Part shown: piece after piece, positions 32,506 to 41,705 of the stretch
Layout of the letters: each line of letters begins with the position of its first letter
Position numbering within the stretch: position 1 is the stretch's first letter
Made by a program: the position numbers and the translations under genes
Source: Minicystis rosea
GTDB taxonomy: Bacteria; Myxococcota_A; Polyangia; Polyangiales; Polyangiaceae
Length of the DNA: 64,000 bases
Direction of reading: 5' to 3'
Assembly: GCA_001931535.1 (NCBI GenBank)
Contig: CP016211.1
Location: forward strand, 13,648,501-13,712,500
Notes under the pieces: model-generated
Databases searched by the model: none
Told to the model about the DNA's origin: nothing
What the model saw: the letters and a program-made list of their open reading frames with translations, nothing else

Positions 32506-34291
32506 GCGGCCCCATCACGAGGTGATCGAGCCCCGTGCTCACGAAGACGGTCAGGGCATCGGCGGTGCTGTGGACGATGGGCTTGCCCATGACGTTGAGC
32601 GAAGTGTTCACGAGCAGGGGGACACCGGTCCGCGCGTGGAAGGCGGAGATGAGACGGTGGAAGAGCGGGGATCGCGCGCGCTCCACCGACTGGAGGCGGC
32701 CCGTGCCGTCGACGTGGACGACGGCAGGGACGCGATCGCGCACCTCGGGCCGGAAGGGGAGGGCGCGCTCCATGTACGGGCTCCGCTCGTACGGATCGAA
32801 GTACGCGGGGCCGTGCTCGTGGAGGATGGCGGGCGCGAGGGGGCGGTACTCCTCGCGGAACTTCACGCGGGCGTTGATGCGATCCTTCATGTCCGGCGCG
32901 CGCGGGTCGGCGAGGATCGAGCGGTGGCCGAGCGCGCGCGGGCCGAACTCGGCGCGGCCCTGCATCCAGCCGATGATGTCGCCGCGCGCGAGGAGGGCGG
33001 CGACCTCGGCGCAGAGCTCGTCCGGGTCGGTGAGCTTGCGGCTCTTGAGGCCGCGGAAGGAGAGGGCGCGCTCGAGATCGTCGAGGTCGAGATCGCTGCC
33101 GAGGTACGGCGAGAGCGGGCCGGGGAGGCGCGGCTCGCGACGCACGGCGTGCTTCTCGTAGAGCACGCAGCCGAGGGCGTTGCCGTCGTCGGCGGGGGCG
33201 GAGGGGACGTGCAGGCGCTCGAAGCCGGAGGCGCGCACGATACGTCCGTTGGCCGCCGAGTTGAGGGCGCAGCCGCCCGCGAAGGCGAGGTTCTTCGAGA
33301 GACCGAGGCGCGCGGCCGCGGTCGCGAGCCGGCCGATGATCTCGGCGAAGTACTCCTGAAAGTTGAAGGCCAGATCCGCGGCGCGGAGGACGTCGCGATC
33401 GCCGGGGACGCGCAGGGGCCCGGTGACGGCTTCGAGCTCCTCGGGCCAGGAGGGGGCGAAGTCGAGCGCGACGCGGAGGCCGTCGAGGCGCGTGCGCGCG
33501 TGGAAGAAGCGCTGGATCTCCGGCACGGGCTTGCCGTAGGCGGCGAGGCCCATGACCTTCCACTCCTCGCCTTCCCAGACGTCGAAGCCGCACAGGTGCG
33601 TGACGAGCGCGTAGAGCAGGCCGAGGCTCTGCTCGTTGGGCGAGGCGGAGAGGGGCTCGAAGCGATCGTCGTGGAAGTGGAAGAAGCTCGTCGACTCGCG
33701 CTCGCCGGCGCCGTCGACGATCATCACCACGCACTCCTCGAAGGGCGACGTGTAGACGGCGTTGGCCGCGTGGGCGAGGTGATGAGGGACGGCCGCGGAG
33801 CGCACCCGGGGCGCGCCGGGGAGGCGCATGGCGGGCTTGAAGACGTCGTCGAGCCGGCCCGTGCGCGGCGCGATCTCGCGGGGCCGATGGAAGCCGGGGC
33901 GGCGGCCCGCGAGGATCCACGGGAGCTGGATCTCGAAGGTCGCGTCCATGGCCGCGGCGGCGGCGGCCGGCGCCATCCATCCGTCGACGCCGTCGCGGTG
34001 GCCGGTGATGGCCGCGGAGAGATCGGCGATCTCCTCGGCGGTATAGCTCCAGCACGTGCGCAACGCGATTTCGTCCAAGCGCCGCGTGTCTATTTCGAGA
34101 TCGCGGAAGGCCCGGTGCAAAGCGCGCGACGAATAGAAGAGGCCGAACGAGCAAAGGGCGCGCTTGATCTGCAGGTGGCGCTCCAGGGCCTCGGCATAGA
34201 TCGCGTCGCCAAGCGCGAACGCGATCGCCGGGTCGTGGATGCCGTTGGCGTGTCCGACGATCAACTCGGTATTGTTCGATGCCTCACTCAC
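32483..34291 (-). CDS. Carbamoyltransferase (NodU/CmcH family)
   Basis: A 602-residue O-carbamoyltransferase. The N-terminal Kae1-like domain has HHLAHAANAVYTSPF (metal His residues) and VDGAGERES. The middle has GGCALNSAANGRI and GRAEFGPRALGHRSILADPR. The C-terminal Sua5-like part has FREEYRPLAPAIL and LLVNTSLNVMGKPIV. It transfers a carbamoyl group from carbamoyl phosphate via carbamoyl-AMP to a hydroxyl of a sugar or secondary metabolite. It is the first gene of the operon with the amidohydrolase and FkbM methyltransferase; no PKS or NRPS gene is in the window. Confidence 0.94.
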   Translation of the reverse strand: MSEASNNTELIVGHANGIHDPAIAFALGDAIYAEALERHLQIKRALCSFGLFYSSRALHRAFRDLEIDTRRLDEIALRTCWSYTAEEIADLSAAITGHRDGVDGWMAPAAAAAAMDATFEIQLPWILAGRRPGFHRPREIAPRTGRLDDVFKPAMRLPGAPRVRSAAVPHHLAHAANAVYTSPFEECVVMIVDGAGERESTSFFHFHDDRFEPLSASPNEQSLGLLYALVTHLCGFDVWEGEEWKVMGLAAYGKPVPEIQRFFHARTRLDGLRVALDFAPSWPEELEAVTGPLRVPGDRDVLRAADLAFNFQEYFAEIIGRLATAAARLGLSKNLAFAGGCALNSAANGRIVRASGFERLHVPSAPADDGNALGCVLYEKHAVRREPRLPGPLSPYLGSDLDLDDLERALSFRGLKSRKLTDPDELCAEVAALLARGDIIGWMQGRAEFGPRALGHRSILADPRAPDMKDRINARVKFREEYRPLAPAILHEHGPAYFDPYERSPYMERALPFRPEVRDRVPAVVHVDGTGRLQSVERARSPLFHRLISAFHARTGVPLLVNTSLNVMGKPIVHSTADALTVFVSTGLDHLVMGPHVLSKDT

Positions 34292-34467
34292 GGCCGGTGG
34301 ACATGATCCGGCCCGCGCCCAGCGTCAATGGCGCGAGGCCTCCTCGCGATCGGGCTGAGATGGATGCTCGGAACCGAGAAAGCCAACGTTAGGTATGGCG
34401 GGCCCCGACGGCGGGGGAAAGGACACGAGTCCTTCCGGGGACCTACATCAGCGAGCGTAGCGAGCGT
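34292..34467. other. Remainder of the 320-bp gap upstream of the carbamoyltransferase gene
   Basis: No gene is seen. The palindrome listed separately takes up the far part of the gap. The carbamoyltransferase promoter should be here. A short run GCGAGCGTAGCGAGCGTG near 34451 is locally repetitive. Confidence 0.35.
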
Positions 34468-34595
34468 GATTCTCGAACGACGAAGACCCTTCGTGGACGT
34501 GGTCGTGAACGCTGACGCTGACGTCGACGGCCCGTCGTCAGCGTCAGCGTTCACGTAAACGTCCACGTCCACGAGGAGACTGTTGTTCGAGAATC
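34468..34595. repeat. 128-bp imperfect palindrome
   Basis: Perfect inner arms of 20 bp (34504-34523 and 34536-34555; CGTGAACGCTGACGCTGACG and its reverse complement) flank a 12-base loop. Outer arms GATTCTCGAAC (34468-34478) and GTTCGAGAATC (34585-34595) also pair, with a partly paired CGTGGACGT/ACGTCCACG zone between. It lies between the end of the NMT1-like gene and the start of the carbamoyltransferase gene, both minus strand. It may be a palindromic repetitive element or terminator-like structure; there is no T run. Confidence 0.75.
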
Positions 34596-34611
34596 TTGAC
34601 CGCTGATTTAG

Positions 34612-35562
34612 TCACTCGATCGGGAGATCGGGCACGTTGGCCTTGTCGATGACGCCGAGATCGACGAGCTGCTTGCCGAGGATCTCCCAGCGCTCGCGGG
34701 TCATCGCGCCGAGCTTGCCGCCCTCTTCGATGAGGGGCTTCTGCTTGGCGGCGGCGGCGGCGAACGTCTCTTGGCTCATGGCGTGATTGAGCTTGCCCAT
34801 GGCCGCGTTGGCGGGCGCGGGATCGTCGAGGTAGCTGCGCCAGCCGGCGCGGGCGGCGCGCACGAACGCCTTCACGAGATCGGGTTTCTGCTGGAGCGTG
34901 GCGGCGTTCGTGAAGACGACGCCGAGGTAGGGGTTGAAGCCCTCGTCCGCGATGAGGAACACCTGCGGATCACCGCCCTTGGCCTGCGCGGCGAGGGGCT
35001 CGCTGGTGATGAAGCACTGCTGGGCGTAGTCCTTGGCGGAGAGGAAGCGCGCCACGCCGCCGTCGTAAGGGACGATGCTGACCTTGTCGAAGCCGTACTT
35101 CTTCTTGAGGAAGCGCGCGTACGAGAGGCCGGGCTCGAGCGCGAGCGTGCCCGAGGAGAGCACGTCGGCGAGGGTCTTCGCGCCGCGCGAGGCGTGCGTC
35201 ATGATGGCCTGCGGCGACTTCTGGTAGACGGCGAAGACCGGCACCACGTCGGCGCCGCGGGAGCGCGAGAGGAGGACTTCGTCGCCGCCGGTGACGCCGA
35301 AGTCCGCCTTGCCGGTGGCCACCATCTGCACGGTGGGGACGCCGGAGCCGCCGCCCACGATGGTGACGTCGAGGCCCTCGCGGCTGAAGCTGCCGTTCTC
35401 GCGCGCGGCGTAGAAGCCGCCGAACTCGGGCTCGGGGAGCCAGTCGAGCTGGAGCTTCACGGGGGTGAGCGGCTTCTGGCCGGCGCCGCCGGGATCGCTC
35501 TTGGAGCAGGCGGCGACCGCGAGAGAGAGGAGCGAGAGGAGGGCAGGTCGGCGGGTCATCAT
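34612..35562 (-). CDS. NMT1/THI5-like ABC substrate-binding lipoprotein
   Basis: A 316-residue periplasmic binding lipoprotein with lipobox AVAAC (Cys about 19). KLQLDWLPEPEFGGFYAAR and GSFSREGLDVTIVGGG are the family hallmark of SsuA/NMT1-like proteins that bind thiamine precursors, riboflavin-like or nitrate/sulfonate-type ligands. No permease or ATPase gene is adjacent, so this is an orphan binding protein or part of a split transporter. No TPP riboswitch-like leader is visible upstream. Ligand not determinable. Confidence 0.9.
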   Translation of the reverse strand: MMTRRPALLSLLSLAVAACSKSDPGGAGQKPLTPVKLQLDWLPEPEFGGFYAARENGSFSREGLDVTIVGGGSGVPTVQMVATGKADFGVTGGDEVLLSRSRGADVVPVFAVYQKSPQAIMTHASRGAKTLADVLSSGTLALEPGLSYARFLKKKYGFDKVSIVPYDGGVARFLSAKDYAQQCFITSEPLAAQAKGGDPQVFLIADEGFNPYLGVVFTNAATLQQKPDLVKAFVRAARAGWRSYLDDPAPANAAMGKLNHAMSQETFAAAAAKQKPLIEEGGKLGAMTRERWEILGKQLVDLGVIDKANVPDLPIE

Positions 35563-35765
35563 GGGCAGGGCTCCAGCGCCGGTGCGGCGGACCGATGGGA
35601 GCGACCGGGGGCGCGCGCGTCAAGCGCGGAGCGCCCAGGCCGGGCGCGATCGGGGCCGGCGGAAGAGGATCGATCGATGCGCCCGCGACGACGTTTCGCG
35701 CGCCCGCGACGATGGAAGGGGGCGCGCCGCTTCGAGGTGCGCGGCGTGGTAGGTTCACGCGCGCG

Positions 35766-37222
35766 ATGGGTGCTCCGGCGCGCGCGATGATGGTCTCGGC
35801 GTGGCTCGCGATCGGTTGTGCGCCGCCACGCGAGGGACCGCCGGCGCGCTGCGCCTACGAGGCGGCGCCTCGGACGGAGGCCGTCACGGCGTATCGCTAT
35901 CGGGTCGCCGCGGCGCCGCGCGCGGAGGAGCTCTGCGTCGAGGTCGACGTGCCGAAGAGCGTGGGGCAGCGCTGGGCGCCCGAGGGCCCGCTCCGGCCCT
36001 TCGTGCGGGACGTGGCCATCGCCGGAAGCGCGGGCTTCACCGCGGTGAGCTTCGTCGAGGGCATGTGGCAGGTGCCGGCCTGCACGGCGCCCGGTGGTTG
36101 CCGCCTGCGCTATCGCATCCTGCTCGCGGAGGCCGCGCGCGTGCTCGGGGACTATGATCTCGCCGAGGAGCATCGCGGCGCCTTCCTCGCGCCGCCGTCG
36201 TCGTGGCTGCTCCGGCCGCGCCTCGACGCGACCTTCCAGCTCGCGGTGACCACGCCGCCCGAGGTCGGCTTCGTCACCGGCCTCGCGCGATCCTCGGGCG
36301 ACGGCCGCGCCTACGCGGGCAACCTTTCCGCGCTCGACGACACACCGTACGCAGCCTTCGGGCCGCTCTCGCTGCGCGTGCTTCCGCTGGCCGGCGGCGC
36401 GCTCGACGTGGCGTTCACGCCCGGGAAGCTCACGGCCGGCGCGCGCGCGGCGATCGATGGTTGGATCGATGGCGCGGCGCGCGCGGTCGCGGCGTACTTC
36501 GGGCGCTTTCCCATTCCGCGGGCGGCGGTGATCGTGAAGATCGAGCCGGGCGCCGGCATCGGCGACGGGCACACGATGGGCAACGGCGGCGGCGCGGTCC
36601 TCATCTCCGTCGGTGAAGAGAGCCGCGCGGACCAGCTCGCCGAAGACTGGGTGCTCGTGCACGAGATGGTCCACCTCTCGTTCCCCGACGTGGGGACGCC
36701 GTGGGCCGAAGAGGGCCTCGCCACGTATCTCGAGCCCATCATCCGCGCGCGCGCCGGGATCGTGTCCGAGGACGAGATCTGGCGCGGCCTCGTCGAAGGG
36801 CTGCCGCACGGGCTCCCGGAGGACGGCGATCAAGGCCTCGATCGCACCGACACCTGGGGCCGCCGTTACTGGGGCGGCGCGCTCTTCTGGTTGCTCGCGG
36901 ATCTCGAGATCCGCGAGCGGACGGCGAACGCGCGCTCGCTCGATGACGTGCTGCGCGCCGTGAGCGGTGTGGGGGGCAACGTTTCCAAGCGGTGGGATCT
37001 CGATCGGGTGCTCGGCATCGGCGACGAGACCGCCGGCCTCGCGGTGCTGCGGCCGCTGCGCGCGCGCCTGGGAAACGCGCCGATCCGTGTCGATCTCGGC
37101 GTGCTGTGGCGGCGCCTCGGCGTCTCGCTCGCGGGGGGCGGGTGGCGTACGACGACGGCGCACCGCTCGCCGCGATGCGCAGGGGCATCGGGGCCCGGGG
37201 CGCGGCGGCGCCGTCGAGGTAG
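35766..37222 (+). CDS. Gluzincin-type metallopeptidase lipoprotein, apparent frameshift near the 3' end
   Basis: An exported peptidase of about 485 residues. A short lipoprotein signal (MMVSAWLAIGC) is followed by a beta-rich domain and a zinc-peptidase helix LVHEMVHLSFP (HExxH), with WAEEGLATYLEP supplying the third, Glu, ligand. The layout is like M61-type glycyl aminopeptidases. As written, the frame leaves the natural path at the G6 tract 37133-37138 and would run Arg/Ser-rich to 37346, inside the next gene. One extra G restores ...LGVSLAGGRVAYDDGAPLAAMRRGIGARG... with a stop at 37220-37222, a typical M61-like ending. The frameshift is either a sequence error or a real mutation of the last 29 codons; the active site is intact. 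Confidence 0.85.
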
Positions 37223-37255
37223 CACCGGCCTCGGACATCGCTGTACCTTGTCGCG

Positions 37256-40200
37256 GTGGTTCCCGTCGGGCCGATCCCCGTCGTCGCGCTCACGCCGGTC
37301 TCGTGCGGCTCGCTCTCGTGGCGGCGCGCGGGCATCCCGCAGGTGACCGTCGTCGCCAAGGCGACCTTCGCGATGATGCACGACGGCGTGGCGCGCCTCC
37401 TCGCGCCGCTGCCGCTCGTGGTGGAGGATCGGGACGGCGCGGCCACGCTCGCCGAGCCTTCGGATCTCGTGCCGCACTTGCCCACGGCGGGCGTCATGGT
37501 GTGGGGCCACGCGCGCCCGCCGCGGCCGGCGCCCGCGCTCACCGTTCGGCTCGCGGTCTATCGCCAGGAGCGCGCGCTCGTCGACAAGGTGCTGCACGTC
37601 TTCGGCGATCGCGCGCCCGGGGCCGCGGGGCCGCAGCCCTTCCAGAAGATCCCGCTCGTCTACGAGCGCACCTTCGGCGGGCCCGCGTTCCCCGACAACC
37701 CTGCCGGCGTCGGCGCCGCGGCGGACGCGTGGGCGCAGCCGAACCTCGTGCACCCCGCGGATCCCCGGCGTCCCGCGAGCCTCGGCCCGATCTCGAGCCA
37801 CTGGGTCGCGCGCCGCCGCCTCCTCGGATCGCACGCGCCGCCCGCGCTCGGGGAGCCTTGGGCGGACATCCCCGAGGGCTTCGATTTCCGCTGGTTCCAG
37901 GCCGCGCCGCCGGATCAGCAATGCGACTACCTCCAGGGCGAGGAGTGGATCGTGCTCGATGGAATGCACGCGGCGCAGCCACGCCTGTCCACGCGCTTGC
38001 CGGCGATGCGCGCGCGGGCGGTGTGGATCGCTCCGGGCGCGCGCGGCCCCGAAGGGCACCTGTTCGATCTGCTCGCCGACACGCTCCTCGTCGACGCCGA
38101 TCGGGGTACGTGCTCGGTCGTGTGGCGCGGATCCTTTCCGCTCGCGCGCACCGACATGCTCCCGCACCTGCGCTTGATCGTGGGCGTCGAGCTGCCCGGC
38201 TACCCGATCACCTGGCCGGCGGACGCGCACCTCGCGTCGCCGCGCGCTCCCGAGCCGGAGGAGCCGCCGCCATCGGAGCGCGCGCCCACCGAGCGCATCG
38301 TGATCGCGAAGGTGAAGGCGGCGCTGCCCTTCACCAAGGCCCCGACGGATCAGGGCGCCGCGCCCGCCGCCGCGCCCCGCGTGCGATCGCGCGACGAGGA
38401 CGAGACCACCCGCTTCGTGCTCCCGCCGGCCGTCGATGCGTTGCCGTTCAAGCAAGGGCCGTCGTCGCTGCCGTCCGTCGCGGCCTCGCCGCGCCCCGCG
38501 AGCGGCTCGCTCGGCGACACCGCGCTGCCCACGCAATCCCCGCTCGCCGGCGTGTTGCCCTTCACCCCCGCGCGCACCGACGTGGCCGCGCGTGCTCCGG
38601 AGGGCGCCCCGCGTGCCGGCGCCCCCCGCGCGCGCTCGTCCACCGGCACCTGGACCGGCGACGGCGACGATCGCACCCAGATGCTTCGCGCCCGCGCCGC
38701 GGCGACGTTCGCAGCGCCGTTCGCCCTCGCAGCTCCTGGCACGGCGAAGGATCCTTCCCCCGGCGCGAGCGCGTTGCCCGGCGCCCCCTGGAGCGGCGTG
38801 CCGGCGGCGCCGGTCGAAGCCTCGGACCCGAATGCCGAGACCATCTCCACGCGAGCCTCCGACGTCCGCCGCCGCCTCGCGGCCCTCTCCACGCCGACCG
38901 CGCCCTCCGTCGTCACATCGCCGCCGGGACCCGCGATCGCGCCACCCCCGCTGATCACCTCGCCGCCCCCGCTCTCGCCCTCCGACGCTTCGATCTCGCC
39001 ACCCCCACTGGTCGTGGCGCCGCCCGGCGCCTCGAGCTCGCCAATCGGAGGCTCCATTGCGCCACTGGGGCCCGCGATCTCGCCAGTCGGAGGCTCCATC
39101 GCGCCAGTGGTGGCTGAAAGATCGCAAGTCGGAGGCTCCATTGCGCCAGTGGTGGCTGCGAGCTCCCCGGTCGGAGGCTCCATTGCGCCAGTGGTGGCTG
39201 CAAGCTCCCCAGTCGGAGGCTCCATTGCGCCAGTGGTGGCTGCGATCTCGCCAGTCGGAGGCTCCATTGCGCCAGTGGTGGCTGCAAGCTCCCCAGTCGG
39301 AGGCTCCATTGCGCCAGTGATGGCTGCAAGCTCCCCAGCGGGAGGCTTCATTGCGCCAGTAGTGGCTGAAAGATCGCAAGTCGGAGGCTCTGTTGCGCCA
39401 GTGGTGGCTGCGAGCTCGCCAGTTGGAGGCTCCGTTGCGCCAGTTGGAGGCTCCATTGCGCCACTGGGGCCCGCGAATTCGCCAGTTGCAGTGACAGCGC
39501 CCGTCCCGCCGCCCATGGTCGTGAACGCGCCGGCGGTGGGGCTCTCGGCCCCTGGGCTGGTGCTGTCGTCGAGCGCGGCGTCGGGGTTGATGCTTTCGTC
39601 GAGCGTGCTCGCGGGCGCGGCGCCGGCTCCCTCCGTCGTGTCGCTGGAGAGCGTCGCGACGCCGCCTCCGCGTGTGGAAGGCCTCGCGGCGCTGGAGACG
39701 GCGGTGCCGCCGCACGAGGTTGCGGAGGCGCCGAAGCTCGGCGTCACGCCGGTCGAGCCGGCCGTCGTGCCCGCGGCGACGCCCACGCCTCCGCCGCCCG
39801 CGCCGCCTCCAGTGCCCACCGATCCAGCCTCGATCCTGCGGGCGACCCTTCGCGCGCGCATCGAGGCCGGCGCGTATCTGCGGGATCTCGCGCTCGCCGG
39901 TGTCGACTTGCAGGGCTTCGATCTCGAGAAGGCCGATCTCGAGGGCGCCAACCTCAAAGGCACGAAGCTCGCGCGCGCCAGGCTCGTGGCCGCGCGTCTC
40001 GCGGATGCCCAGCTCGGCGAAGCGGACCTCACCGATGCCGATCTCACCGGGGCCGATCTCGCGCGCGCCGATCTCACCGACGCGCGCGGCGCGGGCGCCG
40101 TCTTCGACGACGCGCGCCTGCCCGGCGCGGTGATGCAGGGGGCGACGTTCACGGGCGCTTCGTTCCGGCGGATCGCGGCGCCGCGATCGACGTGGGAGAG

Positions 40201-40671
40201 CGCCGCGATCGACGCCGCGATCTTCGTCGAGGCCACGCTGACGGAGGCGAACCTCTCGCGCGCGAGCTGTGAGAAGGCCGCCTTCACCGGCGCCGATCTC
40301 ACGGGCGCGAACCTCGCGCGCCTCACCGGCGACGGCGCCGATTTCGTCGAGGCGCGGCTCGGCAAGGCCGACCTGCGGCAGGCGCGGCTGCGCGACGCGG
40401 TGTTCACGGGCGCTTCGCTCGCCGGCGTTCTCGGGGCAAGGCCGATCTGTCGGGGGCGCGGCTCGCGCGCGCCGATCTCGGCGGCGCCACGCTGCGGGCC
40501 GCGCGTCTCATCGGCACGAGCTTCGTGCAGGCGAACCTCGAGGGCGCGGATCTTCGCGACGCGGACCTCGATCGCACCAACGTGCACGGCGCGTCCCGCA
40601 AGACGGCGAAGATGGGGACGAAGGGGCTCATCGAGCTCGAGCCCGACGCGGGCGGGGAGGAAGGAGCGTGA
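37256..40671 (+). CDS. DUF2169-pentapeptide repeat protein, apparent frameshift
   Basis: Starts at GTG 37256. Residues 1 to about 330 are a DUF2169 domain (VTVVAKATFAMM, IPLVYERTFGGPAF, FRWFQAAPPDQQ). A long linker contains a 42-bp/14-residue repeat array (SPVGGSIAPVVAAS units, about 595-734). Residues from about 880 form a pentapeptide-repeat helix (ADLEG ANLKG..., ADLTD ADLTG ADLAR). At 40433-40436 (GGGG) the written frame turns into nonsense and runs to 40915, into the next gene. With one extra G the five-residue register continues unbroken (ASLAG VLGGK ADLSG ARLAR ADLGG) and ends KTAKMGTKGLIELEPDAGGEEGA at 40671, 3 bp before the next start. Restored length is about 1138 residues. DUF2169-pentapeptide proteins are associated with T6SS; role unknown. 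Confidence 0.87.
39038..39457 (+). repeat. Ten tandem 42-bp repeats within the DUF2169 gene
   Basis: The 14-residue unit SPVGGSIAPVVAAS (variants SQVGG..., PLGPAI, PVMAAS) recurs at exactly 42-bp steps from 39038, ten units. Several neighbours differ by only one to three bases, indicating recent slippage. A partial unit follows. Confidence 0.9.
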
Positions 40672-40673
40672 GC

Positions 40674-41705
40674 ATGAAGCCGTTCGCGGAGCATGCGGCC
40701 GACGTGATCGCTGCCGGCGATCGCTGGCTCGCGGATGTCGGTGCCCTGGTGGAGGCCGCCGATCCCGAGGGCCGCGTCGGCGCGCAGAGCCGGCTCCTCT
40801 GCGCCGGCCTCGGCGTGCTCGGCGTGGCCGCGTACGGCGCGCTCGGCGGATCGGCGCAGGCCGAGGCCGTCGGACGCGCCGGCGCCATGCTCTCGCTGCT
40901 CACGAAGATCGATGATCAGATCATCGACGCGCGCCCGTTTCACGCCGATCGCGTGGGGCTCGTGGCGCGCACGCGCGCCTTCCTCGCGCCGACGCTGGCC
41001 TCCATCCGCGAGGCGCGCGCCGCCAACGCCGAGCCGCGCTGCGCGCTCGGCGCCGCGCTGGGGCGATCGCTGCGCGCGCTCGCCGCCGACGAGGGCCGCC
41101 TCGATCGGGTCCTCGCCACCATCGCCGCCGGTTGGGAGGTGCAGGTCGAGGCCGTGCGCGTGCTCACGAGCGCGCCGGACGAGGTGTCGCGCGCCGAAGT
41201 GGCGCAGGTGACGCGATCGATCAGCGGCGTGTGGCTGCTCATGATCGCGCGCATCGGCGAGCTCCCCGCGGACGCGCGCCGCCCTTTCACGGCCGACGAG
41301 GAGCGTTCGTTCTATGACTGGGGTTGGGCCATCCAGCGCGTCGATGCGCTCGCCGATCTCGCCAAGGATCTCGGCGACGGCCACCTCGCGACCTGGCCGG
41401 GGATGCTGCTCTGGGAGCGCGCGCCCGCGGCGTACCTCGACGCGGCGACGCGCGGCGATGCGGGGGCGCTGCATGCGCTCCTCCGCGCCCACGGCGTCGA
41501 GCGCGCGTGCATGCCCGACGCCAACGAGGCCGCGCAGCTCGCCGCCTCGCTGCCCGAGCTCGGCGACGTGCGCGCCCTGCTCGCGTTCATCCACGAATAC
41601 CTGCACGGCCGCTGGCTCGCGCATCCGCTCCACGCGGCCGCGCCCGTCCCCGTCGCGGCCGCGCGTCTCTTTCCCACCAAGGAGCGTTCATGTTCGGCAC
41701 GCTGA
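40674..41705 (+). CDS. Helical protein resembling class I isoprenoid enzymes
   Basis: A 343-residue all-helical soluble protein. Acid-rich helix motifs typical of the isoprenoid synthase fold are present: LLTKIDDQIIDARPF and VDALADLAKDLGDGHL, spaced as metal-binding Asp motifs on two helices. The assignment is by pattern, not by a certain family match. I take ATG 40674 (AAGGAG seven bases upstream); GTG 40668 is an in-frame alternative. It begins 3 bp after the restored DUF2169 stop and overlaps the next gene by 16 bp, so the set is probably one operon. Confidence 0.85.
   Translation: MKPFAEHAADVIAAGDRWLADVGALVEAADPEGRVGAQSRLLCAGLGVLGVAAYGALGGSAQAEAVGRAGAMLSLLTKIDDQIIDARPFHADRVGLVARTRAFLAPTLASIREARAANAEPRCALGAALGRSLRALAADEGRLDRVLATIAAGWEVQVEAVRVLTSAPDEVSRAEVAQVTRSISGVWLLMIARIGELPADARRPFTADEERSFYDWGWAIQRVDALADLAKDLGDGHLATWPGMLLWERAPAAYLDAATRGDAGALHALLRAHGVERACMPDANEAAQLAASLPELGDVRALLAFIHEYLHGRWLAHPLHAAAPVPVAAARLFPTKERSCSAR

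Noticed and set aside
35563..35765. TPP riboswitch upstream of the NMT1-like gene
   Set aside because: The conserved CTGAGA and the second consensus block of TPP riboswitches are not present in the leader on the minus strand.
39038..39457. CRISPR-like or mobile repeat
   Set aside because: The period is exactly 42 bp, in frame, with no unique spacers; it is a coding linker.
40672..40915. C-terminal extension of the DUF2169 protein to 40915
   Set aside because: The residues after the G tract lose the pentapeptide register, become Arg/Ala-rich and overlap the next gene by about 240 bp; a one-base shift explains it.
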